Assembly: GCA_031361295.1 (NCBI GenBank)
Contig: JANMCN010000300.1
Location: 1 to 64,000, forward strand
Source of the DNA: JALZOC01 sp031361295
GTDB lineage: Bacteria > Acidobacteriota > Vicinamibacteria > Vicinamibacterales > 2-12-FULL-66-21
Reading direction: 5' to 3'
DNA length: 64,000 bases
Of the stretch, positions 41,131 through 50,215 are shown piece by piece. Position 1 is the stretch's first letter, and each line of letters starts with the position of its first letter. The position numbers were made by a program, and so were the translations under genes. The notes beneath the pieces were generated by a model that had not been told where the DNA came from, did not search any database, and saw only the letters and a program-made list of their open reading frames with translations.

Positions 41131-41571
41131 ATGCCCTCAACCCCCGATGCTCTCGTGCGCGAATGGTTCGACACCGTCTGGAATCAGGGTCGAGAAGACG
41201 CCATCGATCGACTCATGGCGCCCAATGCTGAAGTCCACGGTCTCAGTGGTCCCAAAGGCGCTCCGATCCGAGGTGCCGAGGCGTTCAAGCCGTTCTTCCG
41301 GATGTTCAGGCGCGCGCTGAGCGACCTGCAGATCGATGTCGCGCGGACAGTGGTGCAGGGCGATCTGGTGGTTGCGCACTGTCGCGTGTTCGGGCGACAT
41401 GCCGGAGACTCGCTGGGCGGGCCTGCCACGAACAATGTGGTCGAATTCTGGGGAATGGCGCTCCTCCGGGTCGAACACGATCGCATTGTCGAAGGCTGGA
41501 ACTGCTTCGACTTTCTCTCGATGTACCAGCAGCTGGGCTGGGTGAAGAACCCGCCGATTCCGGTTGTCTGA
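41131..41571 (+). CDS. SnoaL-like polyketide cyclase / ester cyclase fold protein
   Basis: 146-residue cytoplasmic protein of the NTF2-like superfamily. Typical features are VREWFDTVWNQGREDAIDRLMAPNAEVHG near the N-terminus, GAEAFKPFFRMFRRALSDLQ in the middle, VVAHCRVFGRHAGDSLG, and the closing DRIVEGWNCFDFLSMYQQLG. The family includes cyclases, isomerases and many proteins without known substrate. GGAG lies before ATG 41131. It stands alone, so nothing in the context points to a substrate. Confidence 0.85.
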   Translation: MPSTPDALVREWFDTVWNQGREDAIDRLMAPNAEVHGLSGPKGAPIRGAEAFKPFFRMFRRALSDLQIDVARTVVQGDLVVAHCRVFGRHAGDSLGGPATNNVVEFWGMALLRVEHDRIVEGWNCFDFLSMYQQLGWVKNPPIPVV

Positions 41572-41826
41572 CGCCAGTGCGACGCGCGCAGCCTGGTTGC
41601 CGGCGAGCCCGCTCGGCGCGCGGATCCCGGAATCGTCACGTCCGGACCAGGCGGGTAATATCTGGCACGTTCCCGCGTATGCCACAGATCTCTAAGTGGC
41701 TATTCTTCAGCAGCTTGCATCGTTCCAGCCGTTGGTATATCCCTTGCGCCCGAACAGCGACGCCGGGGTGCCCGTCGGTCTCCCGACCATCCCGCAAAAC
41801 AGCCGAACAGCCGAACAGGAGGGAAC

Positions 41827-42363
41827 GTGCCGCGCTTGCTACCGGCGGTCGCGACGACGGTGATGATCGTGCTGATGGCCGACACGGGGTTTGCCGTCCA
41901 GGCGCCGGGCACCGCGGCGCCCCGGCATGCCGGCCCGAAGGCCACGCCGGAGCCGAGACGCCCGGCGCGCCCGAGGGGCGCGCGGCGTCCGCCGACGAGA
42001 AAACAGACGGCCTCTTCGCCAAAGCTCTCACGGGTTCAGGTGACGCTGCAGCGGGACCCTGCATTGGCGGCTGCGGTCGTGGCACGGCTGCCTCCGAGCT
42101 CGAACCTCATGGAGGTCTCGGCCGGTTTCGAGGATATCGTGCAGTTCGTGGCGGCGGTGAATGCGTCCAGGACGCTCGGTATCCCGATGCGTGAGTTCAG
42201 CAGAAGGATGGTCGGAGACCGGATGCCGCTCCTGCTCGCCATCCAGGATCTGCGCCCGAAGAGCCATTACCGAACGGCCGCCAGGCGCGCCGAGGACGAA
42301 GCGACGGCGATGCTCGCTTCCGGCGAGGCTCCGGCGCTGGCTCTCGCCAAAGGCAAGGGATGA
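41827..42363 (+). CDS. Secreted protein of unknown function
   Basis: 178 residues, family not recognised. A signal peptide (about 1-24, ending GFAVQA) is followed by a Pro/Arg/Lys-rich basic stretch (27-65) and a helical domain (70-170) with the segments LPPSSNLMEVSAGFEDIVQFVAAVN and LGIPMREFSRRMVGDRMPLLLAIQDLRP. GTG 41827 has AGGAGG four to five bases upstream. An 8-base repeat (CAGCCGAA, 2.5 copies at 41800-41819) overlaps this ribosome site. It converges with a secreted kinase-like gene whose end is 16 bases away. Confidence 0.65.
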   Translation: MPRLLPAVATTVMIVLMADTGFAVQAPGTAAPRHAGPKATPEPRRPARPRGARRPPTRKQTASSPKLSRVQVTLQRDPALAAAVVARLPPSSNLMEVSAGFEDIVQFVAAVNASRTLGIPMREFSRRMVGDRMPLLLAIQDLRPKSHYRTAARRAEDEATAMLASGEAPALALAKGKG

Positions 42364-42379
42364 GAGTTCGCGCGAACGT

Positions 42380-43204
42380 TCATCTGACGAACACGGCGCC
42401 CTCACCCTGCTTCCGGACGAGCTCGTCAATCGAGGCACCCATCCGGTCACGCCGCGCCAGCAGCGCCTGAACCGCGCCGCGATCGACCCACTTGCCGATC
42501 GCCGCGTTCACGGCTGATTCATCGAGGGCGCGCATCCGGGCCCACAGGCCGCGATCCACGTGCTGGAATTTCGCCGGGAGGTTCTTGCTCGTCACGAACG
42601 CGCGCGAGTGATCGATCAGGAAGACGTTCCAGTTGTCGTCGACCAGCAGGTTCCCCAGGTTGCGATCGCTGTTCCCGATCAGGTTGTCGAACATCTTCAT
42701 CCTGATCATCTGAAGATCCCAGACGGCCGGCTTGGCCCGCAACTGGACCTCTTTCCACGACCGGACACCCGACAGCCAGAGAATCGCGGCCCCCTGTTCG
42801 CGCTTCCACCGTTTCTCCACGGCGACCGGCACCATGCCGAGCTCGAGGCACTTGTCGAGCTCGTAGGCGGCAATCTCGGATTTATAGCTTTCCCAGTACC
42901 CGTTCGGTCGGCCCGGCGGCAGGACTTTCCACGCGACACTTTCCGCCGGTCCGCCCGCCTCGAAGAAGGCGCGGCGAGGGTGTGTGACGCCGACCGGAAT
43001 CGCTTCGAACCGATCGAACGGGGCGCTGGCGATGAACGCTTCGAATGCCGCTTCGCGGCCCTGCCAGACCTTCGCAGAACCAGCCGCCGCAACCGACGCC
43101 TGCGCCTGCCCTGCCACACCATCCGCGCGGCCGGGGCCGGCGACGGTGCCAGGGGGCGGCATCACCGCCAGCGTGAACAGGATTGTGAAGAGGCCGTTTC
43201 GCAT
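42380..43204 (-). CDS. Secreted kinase-like protein (PI3/4-kinase / FAM20-type motifs)
   Basis: 274 residues with a signal peptide (about 1-22). The mature part shows the layout of an atypical kinase: SVAWKVLPP with the likely ATP-binding Lys near residue 91, a helix with EIAAYELDKCLELGMVPVAVEKR, then the catalytic-loop-like DNLIGNSDRNLGNLLVDD near 170-187 and the metal-binding IDHSRAF near 195. These motifs are those of PI3/4-kinase- and FAM20C-like folds. If active it would act in the periplasm or outside. GTG/ATG: ATG 43204. It lies 67 bases after the dihydrouridine synthase gene on the same strand. No experimental homologue is known to me. Confidence 0.65.
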   Translation of the reverse strand: MRNGLFTILFTLAVMPPPGTVAGPGRADGVAGQAQASVAAAGSAKVWQGREAAFEAFIASAPFDRFEAIPVGVTHPRRAFFEAGGPAESVAWKVLPPGRPNGYWESYKSEIAAYELDKCLELGMVPVAVEKRWKREQGAAILWLSGVRSWKEVQLRAKPAVWDLQMIRMKMFDNLIGNSDRNLGNLLVDDNWNVFLIDHSRAFVTSKNLPAKFQHVDRGLWARMRALDESAVNAAIGKWVDRGAVQALLARRDRMGASIDELVRKQGEGAVFVR

Positions 43205-43271
43205 CGGGTGCGCTCAGGTCAGCGCGGCGACACGTTATCACGCGGAGCGGCCCCGTGGGCATCTCGTTCGC

Positions 43272-44357
43272 CTACCCCGCCTCCAGGAGGTCGTCGTCCG
43301 GCAGCGGGGACCGGGACGGGGGCGCTGCCGCGCCGTGCGGATCGACGGCAGCCCCGGCCATCAGCGTATCGGCGAGGTACGCGTGCGCCTCAGGGTCGGT
43401 GCGCGAGAGGAGGGCGTCGAGCGGCGTGGCGGGCGTGCGCGACTCGCGCTGCTGCATCGACGGGTAGCTCCCGTCTTCGCGCCGCGGGGCATAGCGACAC
43501 CAGAATCCGAGGTGCCAGACCAGGAACTCGCGGATGCGGGTGGTGGCGTAGTCGTCCTCGCCCCAATGGGCCCTCGCGAGCGCGACGTACCGCCGGTAAA
43601 TGGCCAGCCGTTCGTCAGCCGTGAGGCTCTCCTCGCCCGTCGCGGCTTCGCGGAAGATCCACGGCTTGATCAGCGCACCGCGCGCGATCATCACGCCCGC
43701 GCACCCGGATCGCGCGATCGCGGCCCGGATTTCGTGTGGGAAGAGCAGGTCGCCGTTCCCGACGACGGGAACGCGCACCGCGGCGGCGACCTCTCCAATG
43801 GCATCCCAGTCCGCCGCCATCGTGTAGCGCGCCTGTCGTGTCCGGCCGTGGACGACGATCGCGTCCGCGCCGCCGTCCACCGCCGCGGCCGCCGCTTCCA
43901 GATAATTCCTCGCCTTGTCGTTCCACCCGAGGCGGATCTTCACGGTGACCGGGACGTGGTCGACCGTCGCTTTCATCGCAGCGACGATGCGCCGGATACG
44001 GGCCGGCTGCCGTCCGAGCGCCGCCCCGAGGCCCTTGCGCGTGAAGTGGTCGATGGGACACCCGAGGTTGACGTCCACGAAATCAGCTCCGCGGGACTCG
44101 ACGAGCGCCGCCGCCCACCCCATTTCGTCAGGGTCGTTGCCCGCCAGCTGCACGCCGAAAAAGGGCTCCTGTGGCGCCTTCCGGATGAGCGCGAACTCGC
44201 CGCGCCGGCGCTGCTTCAATTTGCGCGCGACGGTCATCTCGCTCATCGTCACGCGGGCGCCGAGCTCGACGCACAGTTGCCGGTACGGGAGGTTGGACCC
44301 CTTGGTCATCGGCGCCATTACGCAGGCGCCGCTCAGGATGTCGGCCAACTGGTTCAT
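43272..44357 (-). CDS. tRNA-dihydrouridine synthase, Dus3-like
   Basis: 361-residue FMN enzyme that reduces uridine to dihydrouridine in tRNA. TIM-barrel landmarks: MAPMTKGSNLPYRQLC near residue 14, GVQLAGNDPDEM, DVNLGCPIDHFTRKGLGAAL near 95 with the catalytic Cys, VTVKIRLGW, VVHGRTRQARYT, PVVGNGDL and GVMIARGALIKPWIF. The wording of the first and third motifs is closer to eukaryotic Dus3 than to the usual bacterial DusB. A C-terminal extension of about 90 residues follows. It probably shares a transcript with the SpeE-like gene upstream (76-base gap holding a repeat) and the kinase-like gene downstream. Confidence 0.88.
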   Translation of the reverse strand: MNQLADILSGACVMAPMTKGSNLPYRQLCVELGARVTMSEMTVARKLKQRRRGEFALIRKAPQEPFFGVQLAGNDPDEMGWAAALVESRGADFVDVNLGCPIDHFTRKGLGAALGRQPARIRRIVAAMKATVDHVPVTVKIRLGWNDKARNYLEAAAAAVDGGADAIVVHGRTRQARYTMAADWDAIGEVAAAVRVPVVGNGDLLFPHEIRAAIARSGCAGVMIARGALIKPWIFREAATGEESLTADERLAIYRRYVALARAHWGEDDYATTRIREFLVWHLGFWCRYAPRREDGSYPSMQQRESRTPATPLDALLSRTDPEAHAYLADTLMAGAAVDPHGAAAPPSRSPLPDDDLLEAG

Positions 44358-44363
44358 CTGTCT

Positions 44364-44409
44364 GATTCGAGATTCGAGATTCGGGCCCCGGGGCCCTCGG
44401 GCCTCGGGC
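44364..44409. repeat. Heptamer array (GATTCGA units) next to a 14-bp palindrome
   Basis: GATTCGA, GATTCGA, GATTCGG in register (44364-44384), followed by the perfect palindrome GGGCCCCGGGGCCC at 44383-44396 and further CTCGGGC units. It fills most of the 75-base gap between the SpeE-like and Dus genes. Confidence 0.7.
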
Positions 44410-44432
44410 TGAAGATGGCGAACCCGTGTGCG

Positions 44433-45104
44433 CTAATCTTCGCGTCTCGCGAGAAAAATCGTATGTCTCGGTCCGCCTTTCTCCAGACGGCCCCGGACGC
44501 GTTCGACGCTGACGGCAAATCCTGCATGGCGAAGCCGCTGCTCGAATCGGCGCTGCTCCCACGCCGACCAGACCGCCAGCACGCCGCCTGGCTTCAGCGC
44601 CTCGCGCGCGCTCGCGAGTCCCTGATCCGTGTAGAGCCGCGCGTTCGTCGCGGCCGTGAACGCGTCAGGTCCGTTATCGACATCGAGCAGGACCGCGTCG
44701 AACCTGTCGACGCTCGCATGCAGCGTGTCGGCCACATCGCCGATCTCGATCCGGACACGCGCGTCGCGCAGCGGCTCCCCCGCGAGCGGCGCCAGTGCGC
44801 CCCGGTTCCACTCGACAACCTCGGGTATGAGCTCGGCGACAACGACCGTGCCCTCGTCGCCCACCAGGTCGAGCGCGGCTCGGAGGGTAAACCCCATCCC
44901 GAGGCCGCCGACCAGCACCGCGGGTGCGCGGACCCTCAGCCCGCGCAAGGCCAGCGCCGCCAGCGCCTGCTCCGAGCCGTGCATCCGGCTCGACATCAGG
45001 CTCTTGCCGTCGGCCATGATGACGTACTCGCGATCGTGGCGCGTGAGCGTCAGACTGACGCCGTCCGGCGTCAGGACTTCCCCCAGCAGTTCCCAGGGCT
45101 TCAT
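44433..45104 (-). CDS. Spermidine-synthase-like methyltransferase-fold protein
   Basis: 223 residues with the Rossmann fold of aminopropyl transferases: GKSLMSSRMHGSEQALAALAL (residues 33-53), the nucleotide-binding VLVGGLGMGFTLRAAL near 63, TVVVAELIPEVVEWNRG, IEIGDVADTL, FDAVLLDVDNGPDAF near 140 and LKPGGVLAVWSAWEQ. The N-terminal beta domain of true spermidine synthases is short, so polyamine synthesis is not assured; many such proteins are annotated as spermine/spermidine synthase family without proof. ATG 45104 is the likely start. The Dus3-like gene follows. Confidence 0.8.
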   Translation of the reverse strand: MKPWELLGEVLTPDGVSLTLTRHDREYVIMADGKSLMSSRMHGSEQALAALALRGLRVRAPAVLVGGLGMGFTLRAALDLVGDEGTVVVAELIPEVVEWNRGALAPLAGEPLRDARVRIEIGDVADTLHASVDRFDAVLLDVDNGPDAFTAATNARLYTDQGLASAREALKPGGVLAVWSAWEQRRFEQRLRHAGFAVSVERVRGRLEKGGPRHTIFLARRED

Positions 45105-45167
45105 GACCGTGGGACCTCGGCCAGGCCCGGCACCTCGACGTCGGAGGACGGACGGGCACGCGACACG

Positions 45168-45446
45168 TCAGCGTCGCGACGACGAGAGGCACTGGCCGGT
45201 GGGAGCCGCGGCCTCTTCCATCGCGAGGACCTCACGGTAATGTTTGAACTCCTCGGCGACGACGTCGACATGCCGGCGGGTGGCCCGGGCCTCGTCTCCG
45301 ACGCGGTCGTCCACGCCCGCCAGGCGCTTTTCCACCGAATCCAACCTGGCCTCGAGCGCGTTGAACCTGGCCTGCACCTGCCCGAATCGTGCGCTGATGC
45401 CGTCGAACCCGGTCCGCATCTCCGAGCGGAACTTGTCGGTCTCCAT
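45168..45446 (-). CDS. Small coiled-coil protein
   Basis: 92 residues, almost entirely helical with heptad-like Leu/Val spacing (FDGISARFGQVQARFNALEARLDSVEKRLAGV near 14-45, then VDVVAEEFKHYREVLAMEE). No signal peptide or membrane segment. GGAGG lies four bases before ATG 45446, a strong ribosome site. Function unknown; the repeated ARF-x-LEARL pattern is like small structural coiled coils found widely in Acidobacteriota. It ends about 60 bases before the SpeE-like gene on the same strand. Confidence 0.7.
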   Translation of the reverse strand: METDKFRSEMRTGFDGISARFGQVQARFNALEARLDSVEKRLAGVDDRVGDEARATRRHVDVVAEEFKHYREVLAMEEAAAPTGQCLSSSRR

Positions 45447-45609
45447 CGAACCTCCAGTCTAGTGTCGGGAGCCTCGGAGTGCCAGCGTCGTGCCGCGGCG
45501 ATTGATTCGGGAATCCGGCAGCCCGCCCGCGGTTGACGCAGTTTCCGCCTTCACGCGGGCGTCCGCCGCGGCCGATTTCTGCCGCACGGCCACGTTGCGC
45601 GCGCCGCCA

Positions 45610-45629
45610 CTTCCGCCTGAAGGCGGAAG
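45610..45629. repeat. Perfect 20-bp palindrome
   Basis: CTTCCGCCT (45610-45618), GA, AGGCGGAAG (45621-45629). It resembles the hairpin core of the 33-base repeats at 13817-13915 (both hold CCTGAAG flanked by GGCGGA/TCCGCC-like arms), so it may belong to a dispersed palindromic family. It lies in the 291-base gap between the coiled-coil and DUF885 genes, which otherwise holds a TACGAT box six bases before the DUF885 start. Confidence 0.6.
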
Positions 45630-45737
45630 CCACAGCGCGAGCCTCCAGCACTGGGCCGCTCGCAACCGACGGGCTGGTTGGCGGGGCTGCGCCTCCGCCC
45701 TGCGTACTGGCGCCGTTGCCTGGCATACGATTGACCC

Positions 45738-47489
45738 ATGCGAAACATCTTCCGTTCGGCCGCGCCGGTGCTCGTGGTTTTCGTGCTCGTTGCCGCAGGG
45801 TGCCGGTCTCCGCAGCCATCGCCGGCGTCCGCGGCGGCGTCCCACGACGCGGCGTTCACCTCGCTCGCCCACGAGTATCTGGACGATCTGTATCGCCGGC
45901 AGCCGACCCAGGCGACGTATCTCGGGATCCACAAGTACGACGATCAGCTCGAGAACTACTCCCGGGCGGCCGTGACGGAGGCGGTCGCCGCCGCACGGGC
46001 GTTTCGCGATCGCGTCAGCGCCATCGACCCCGCGTCACTGAAGCCGGACAACCAGCTCGACCAGGTGCAGCTCCTGCACGCGATCGATTCGCGGCTCCTG
46101 ACGCTCGACCTCGTCCGTCCGTGGGCGCGCGACGCGGACGTCTACAGCAGCGGGCTCACCAACACGGCCTACATCATGATCAAGCGGGAGTTCGCGCCCG
46201 CACCCGAGCGGCTCCGCCGGCTGATCGCAAGAGAAAAGGGGATGCCGGCGGCCCTGTCGGACGCCAGACAGAACCTCGACAATCCCCCGCGGATCTACAC
46301 GCAGATCGCGATCGATCAGCTCGATGGGAACCGTGAATTCTTCCAGAAGGCGGTACCCGCGGCATTTGCGGCCGTGACCGACAAGGACCTCCTCGCGGAG
46401 TTCAAGGCCACGAACGACGCGGTTGTCGCGGCACTCGCCGACTACAAGACGTGGCTTCAGAATGACCTGCTGAAGCGCTCGAACGGCGACTTTGCGTTCG
46501 GCGAGGACACCTACCGGAAGAAGCTGTCCGCTGACGAGATGATTGATGTCCCGCTCGACACGCTTCTCGCGACCGCCGAGGGCGATCTGAAGAAGAACCA
46601 GGCGGCCTTCGCAGCGGCCGCCAAATTGATCGATCCCCGGCGCACGCCGGCGCAGGTGCTCGCCGAGATCGAGAAAGACCATCCTCCCGCCGCCAGGCTG
46701 CTGTCGACGACCCAGGCGGAACTGGACTCGATTGGCCGCTTCATGACCGATCACCACATCGTCTCGGTGCCGAAGGCGAGCCCCGCCCGCGTGCAGGAGA
46801 CGCCCCCGTTCCTGCGCGCCACGACCACGGCATCGATGGACATTCCCGGCCCGTTCGAAACCGTCGCCGACGAGGCGTACTACAACATGACGCTGCCGGA
46901 TCCGAAGTGGTCCGCCAAGGAGACCGACGAGTTCATGCGCGAGTGGTACTACGCGCTCATCACGAATGTGTCGGTGCACGAGGTCTGGCCGGGCCACTAC
47001 CTGCAGTTCCTGTATGCGCGGCACTTCCCGTCTGATGTGCGCAAGGTGTTCGGCGCGAGCAGCAATTCGGAAGGGTGGGCGCACTACTGCGAGCAGATGG
47101 TCATCGACGAGGGGTTCCATGCCGGCGACCCGAAGTTTCGGCTGGCGCAGCTGCAGGATGCCCTGCTGCGCGACGCCCGGTTCATCGTCGGAATCCGCAT
47201 GCACACGCGGGGAATGACGATGCCGCAGGCGGAGGAGTTCTTCGTGAAGGAGGCGTACCAGCCGGCGCCCACCGCGCGCGCCGAGACGAAGCGCGGGACG
47301 TCCGACGCAACGTATGGGTACTACACCATGGGAAAGCTGATGATTCTCAAGCTCCGCGAGGATTACAAGGCCAAGGCGGGGGACCAGTACTCGCTGCAGC
47401 GGTTCCACGACACGTTCATCGGGCTGGGACCGCTGCCGCTCCCGCTGATCCGCAAGGCAATGCTGGGGGACGCCGGCCAGCTGTTCTAG
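45738..47489 (+). CDS. DUF885 family lipoprotein, probable metallopeptidase
   Basis: 583 residues. A lipoprotein signal with lipobox VAAGC (Cys22) anchors it to a membrane on the periplasmic side. The DUF885 domain covers nearly the whole protein: YLDDLYRRQPTQATYLGIHKYDD near residue 48, and the zinc-ligand signature SVHEVWPGHYLQF near 413 with EGWAHYCEQMV near 450 supplying the third ligand. The helical C-terminus (GYYTMGKLMILKLREDY) is normal. It is thought to be a carboxypeptidase-like metalloenzyme. ATG 45738 follows TACGAT by six bases and lacks a ribosome site, so a leaderless mRNA is possible. Confidence 0.88.
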   Translation: MRNIFRSAAPVLVVFVLVAAGCRSPQPSPASAAASHDAAFTSLAHEYLDDLYRRQPTQATYLGIHKYDDQLENYSRAAVTEAVAAARAFRDRVSAIDPASLKPDNQLDQVQLLHAIDSRLLTLDLVRPWARDADVYSSGLTNTAYIMIKREFAPAPERLRRLIAREKGMPAALSDARQNLDNPPRIYTQIAIDQLDGNREFFQKAVPAAFAAVTDKDLLAEFKATNDAVVAALADYKTWLQNDLLKRSNGDFAFGEDTYRKKLSADEMIDVPLDTLLATAEGDLKKNQAAFAAAAKLIDPRRTPAQVLAEIEKDHPPAARLLSTTQAELDSIGRFMTDHHIVSVPKASPARVQETPPFLRATTTASMDIPGPFETVADEAYYNMTLPDPKWSAKETDEFMREWYYALITNVSVHEVWPGHYLQFLYARHFPSDVRKVFGASSNSEGWAHYCEQMVIDEGFHAGDPKFRLAQLQDALLRDARFIVGIRMHTRGMTMPQAEEFFVKEAYQPAPTARAETKRGTSDATYGYYTMGKLMILKLREDYKAKAGDQYSLQRFHDTFIGLGPLPLPLIRKAMLGDAGQLF

Positions 47490-47654
47490 CCCGCCGCCCT
47501 GGGGCCGGCCGCTGTCGTCGCCGCGCGTCCGAGCCGCGCCAGTCCGTTCGGAGCTGGCGGCCAGGGCGCTAGAATGGGCAGTGTCGAATCGTGCCGCCGA
47601 CGCACAACTCGGATGGCGGCCGCGTCACGCGACGTGGCGTGAAGGGTTCCGGAC

Positions 47655-48611
<957 letters not shown>

Positions 48612-48635
48612 GCCTCCGGCTTATGCTCCGAGGTG

Positions 48636-49073
48636 ATGGAGGCTTACGCTCCCGGCGACCGGGTTCACATCGTCTCTCTTGGGGTGGGAATCGTCCGCGA
48701 AGTACGCAACGGCGGACGTTACCTGGTCGAAGTCAAGGGGCACGCTCTTGTCGTGACCACCGCGCAGCTCGAACGCGCGCGCGCGCGGCGTCCTGTGCGC
48801 GAAGAGACCGGTCGTCGCGACGCCGGCGAGCCAACCTCTGCGTCGATCGTCACCCTTGATCTGCACGGCCAGACCGCGGCCGACGCCGTCGAGACCCTCG
48901 ACCGATTCCTCAACGACGCGCTGCTTGCCGGGGCCACCGGCGCGCGAATCATTCATGGACGGAGCGGCGGGAAGCTGAAGGCGGCGGTGCACGCGCGCCT
49001 GAAGCAGCTGCCATCGGTGCAGGCGTTTCGTCTCGATCCGCGCAATCCTGGAGTGACCGTCGTGCGGCTCTGA
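48636..49073 (+). CDS. Free-standing MutS2 C-terminal module (KOW-like plus Smr domain)
   Basis: 145 residues. The first 45 residues (PGDRVHIVSLGVGIVREVRNGGRYLVEV, then VVTTAQLERAR) match the KOW-like region that precedes the Smr domain in MutS2. A short linker follows, then an Smr domain (about 67-145): LDLHGQTAADAVETLDRFLNDAL, ARIIHGRSGGKLKAAV with the nuclease-site HGRSGG, and a GVTVVRL end. Full MutS2 has an ATPase domain before these parts, absent here. Smr domains nick DNA or cleave RNA on collided ribosomes. ATG 48636 is preferred over the adjoining GTG; the ribosome site is weak. Confidence 0.85.
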   Translation: MEAYAPGDRVHIVSLGVGIVREVRNGGRYLVEVKGHALVVTTAQLERARARRPVREETGRRDAGEPTSASIVTLDLHGQTAADAVETLDRFLNDALLAGATGARIIHGRSGGKLKAAVHARLKQLPSVQAFRLDPRNPGVTVVRL

Positions 49074-49154
49074 CGCGACACCGATTGCCGCCCCGCCCGC
49101 CGCGAGCGCCGCCGCGGACGATATACTCGAAGCTTCCGGAATCGAGGAACAAGG

Positions 49155-50204
49155 ATGCAGAGACCCTGGATGGCCATCGTGCTGGCTGCCGCGCTGAACG
49201 GCGGCGCGGGCGCGCCGATCGCCGCGGCGCAGACGGTGACCGTGATAAATGCTCCCCCCGGCGCAGCCGTCGAAGTGGGGCTGAACGGAGCGACCGTCGC
49301 CACCGGCACGGCCGACCCTGCGGGAGCCGCGACCCTCAACGCCAAAATGAAGGACGCGATCGGCAAGACCGAGATTGACGCGAACGTGTTCGTCGATCTC
49401 TGCGAGAACAGGCGGCGCGTCCTGATCGTCGAGGTCGGCGCCACAAGCGCCGCCCCGGAGGCCGGGTGCGAGCGTCGGCAGATCAGCGGCCTCTATTGGG
49501 TACGCCCGGTCAATACGGTTGTCGTGAACCTTGCCGGGATCGTTCCGACGCTGCTCCTGATCAAAGGTTCTTACGGGATCCCCGCGCCGGGGGTGGACGG
49601 GACGACCGCCACGAGCGAGAGTCACCCGCGCGCATGGACCCAGGTGCCGAAGGGGCTGGTGCTGTCCGGGAGCGGAGGGCTCTCGAAGTTCAGCGACGCG
49701 GTCGGGGTCGCCTGCGGCAACCTGTCGCCGTGCACGGGCCACGATTCAGGCCTCGCCTCTTCCGCCGGGGCGGCCTACTGGATCACCCGGTTCTTCGGTG
49801 TGGACGCGATGTACGTCAAGCCGAAAACGGTGAAGGCGCAGGGCGGAGATGTCTTCACGTTCACGAGCACGCTCGACCCGGACGTCTGGAGTCTTGCCGG
49901 ACTGGTCGGAGGGCCGGTGGGGCCGGTCCGGCTCTACGGCAAAGGCGGTCTCGATTATCACCAGGCGACGTCGACGACTGTGGAAACCGTCAACAGTGCC
50001 AGCCAGACGCTCGCCTTCAGGACCAAAGGGTTCGGCTGGTTGTTCGGCGGCGGCGGGGAAGCGTGGCTGACCTCGCACGTCGCGCTCTTCGCCGAGCTGG
50101 ATGTGGCGAGAATCAAGGGGGACGCTGAGGGGGGAGGAGAAGCGCTGACGGACGACCACCTGCGCCTGCTCACTGGCGGGGTCCGGATTCACCTGGGCCG
50201 CTAG
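49155..50204 (+). CDS. Outer-membrane beta-barrel-like protein
   Basis: 349 residues. A signal peptide ends near AAAQ (residue 25). A short beta domain (VTVINAPPGAAVEVGLNG, 27-110) with two cysteines (DLCENRR, AGCERRQ) leads to a C-terminal half rich in alternating polar/hydrophobic strands (GLSKFSD, ASSAGAAYWITRFFGVDAMYVKP, RLYGKGGLDYHQ, FGGGGEAWLTSHVALFAELDV), like small OmpA/OmpW-type barrels. It ends LLTGGVRIHLGR. GAGGA precedes ATG 49155 and a TATACT box is at 49122-49127. Function unknown. Confidence 0.72.
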   Translation: MQRPWMAIVLAAALNGGAGAPIAAAQTVTVINAPPGAAVEVGLNGATVATGTADPAGAATLNAKMKDAIGKTEIDANVFVDLCENRRRVLIVEVGATSAAPEAGCERRQISGLYWVRPVNTVVVNLAGIVPTLLLIKGSYGIPAPGVDGTTATSESHPRAWTQVPKGLVLSGSGGLSKFSDAVGVACGNLSPCTGHDSGLASSAGAAYWITRFFGVDAMYVKPKTVKAQGGDVFTFTSTLDPDVWSLAGLVGGPVGPVRLYGKGGLDYHQATSTTVETVNSASQTLAFRTKGFGWLFGGGGEAWLTSHVALFAELDVARIKGDAEGGGEALTDDHLRLLTGGVRIHLGR

Positions 50205-50215
50205 GCGGCCCGCGA

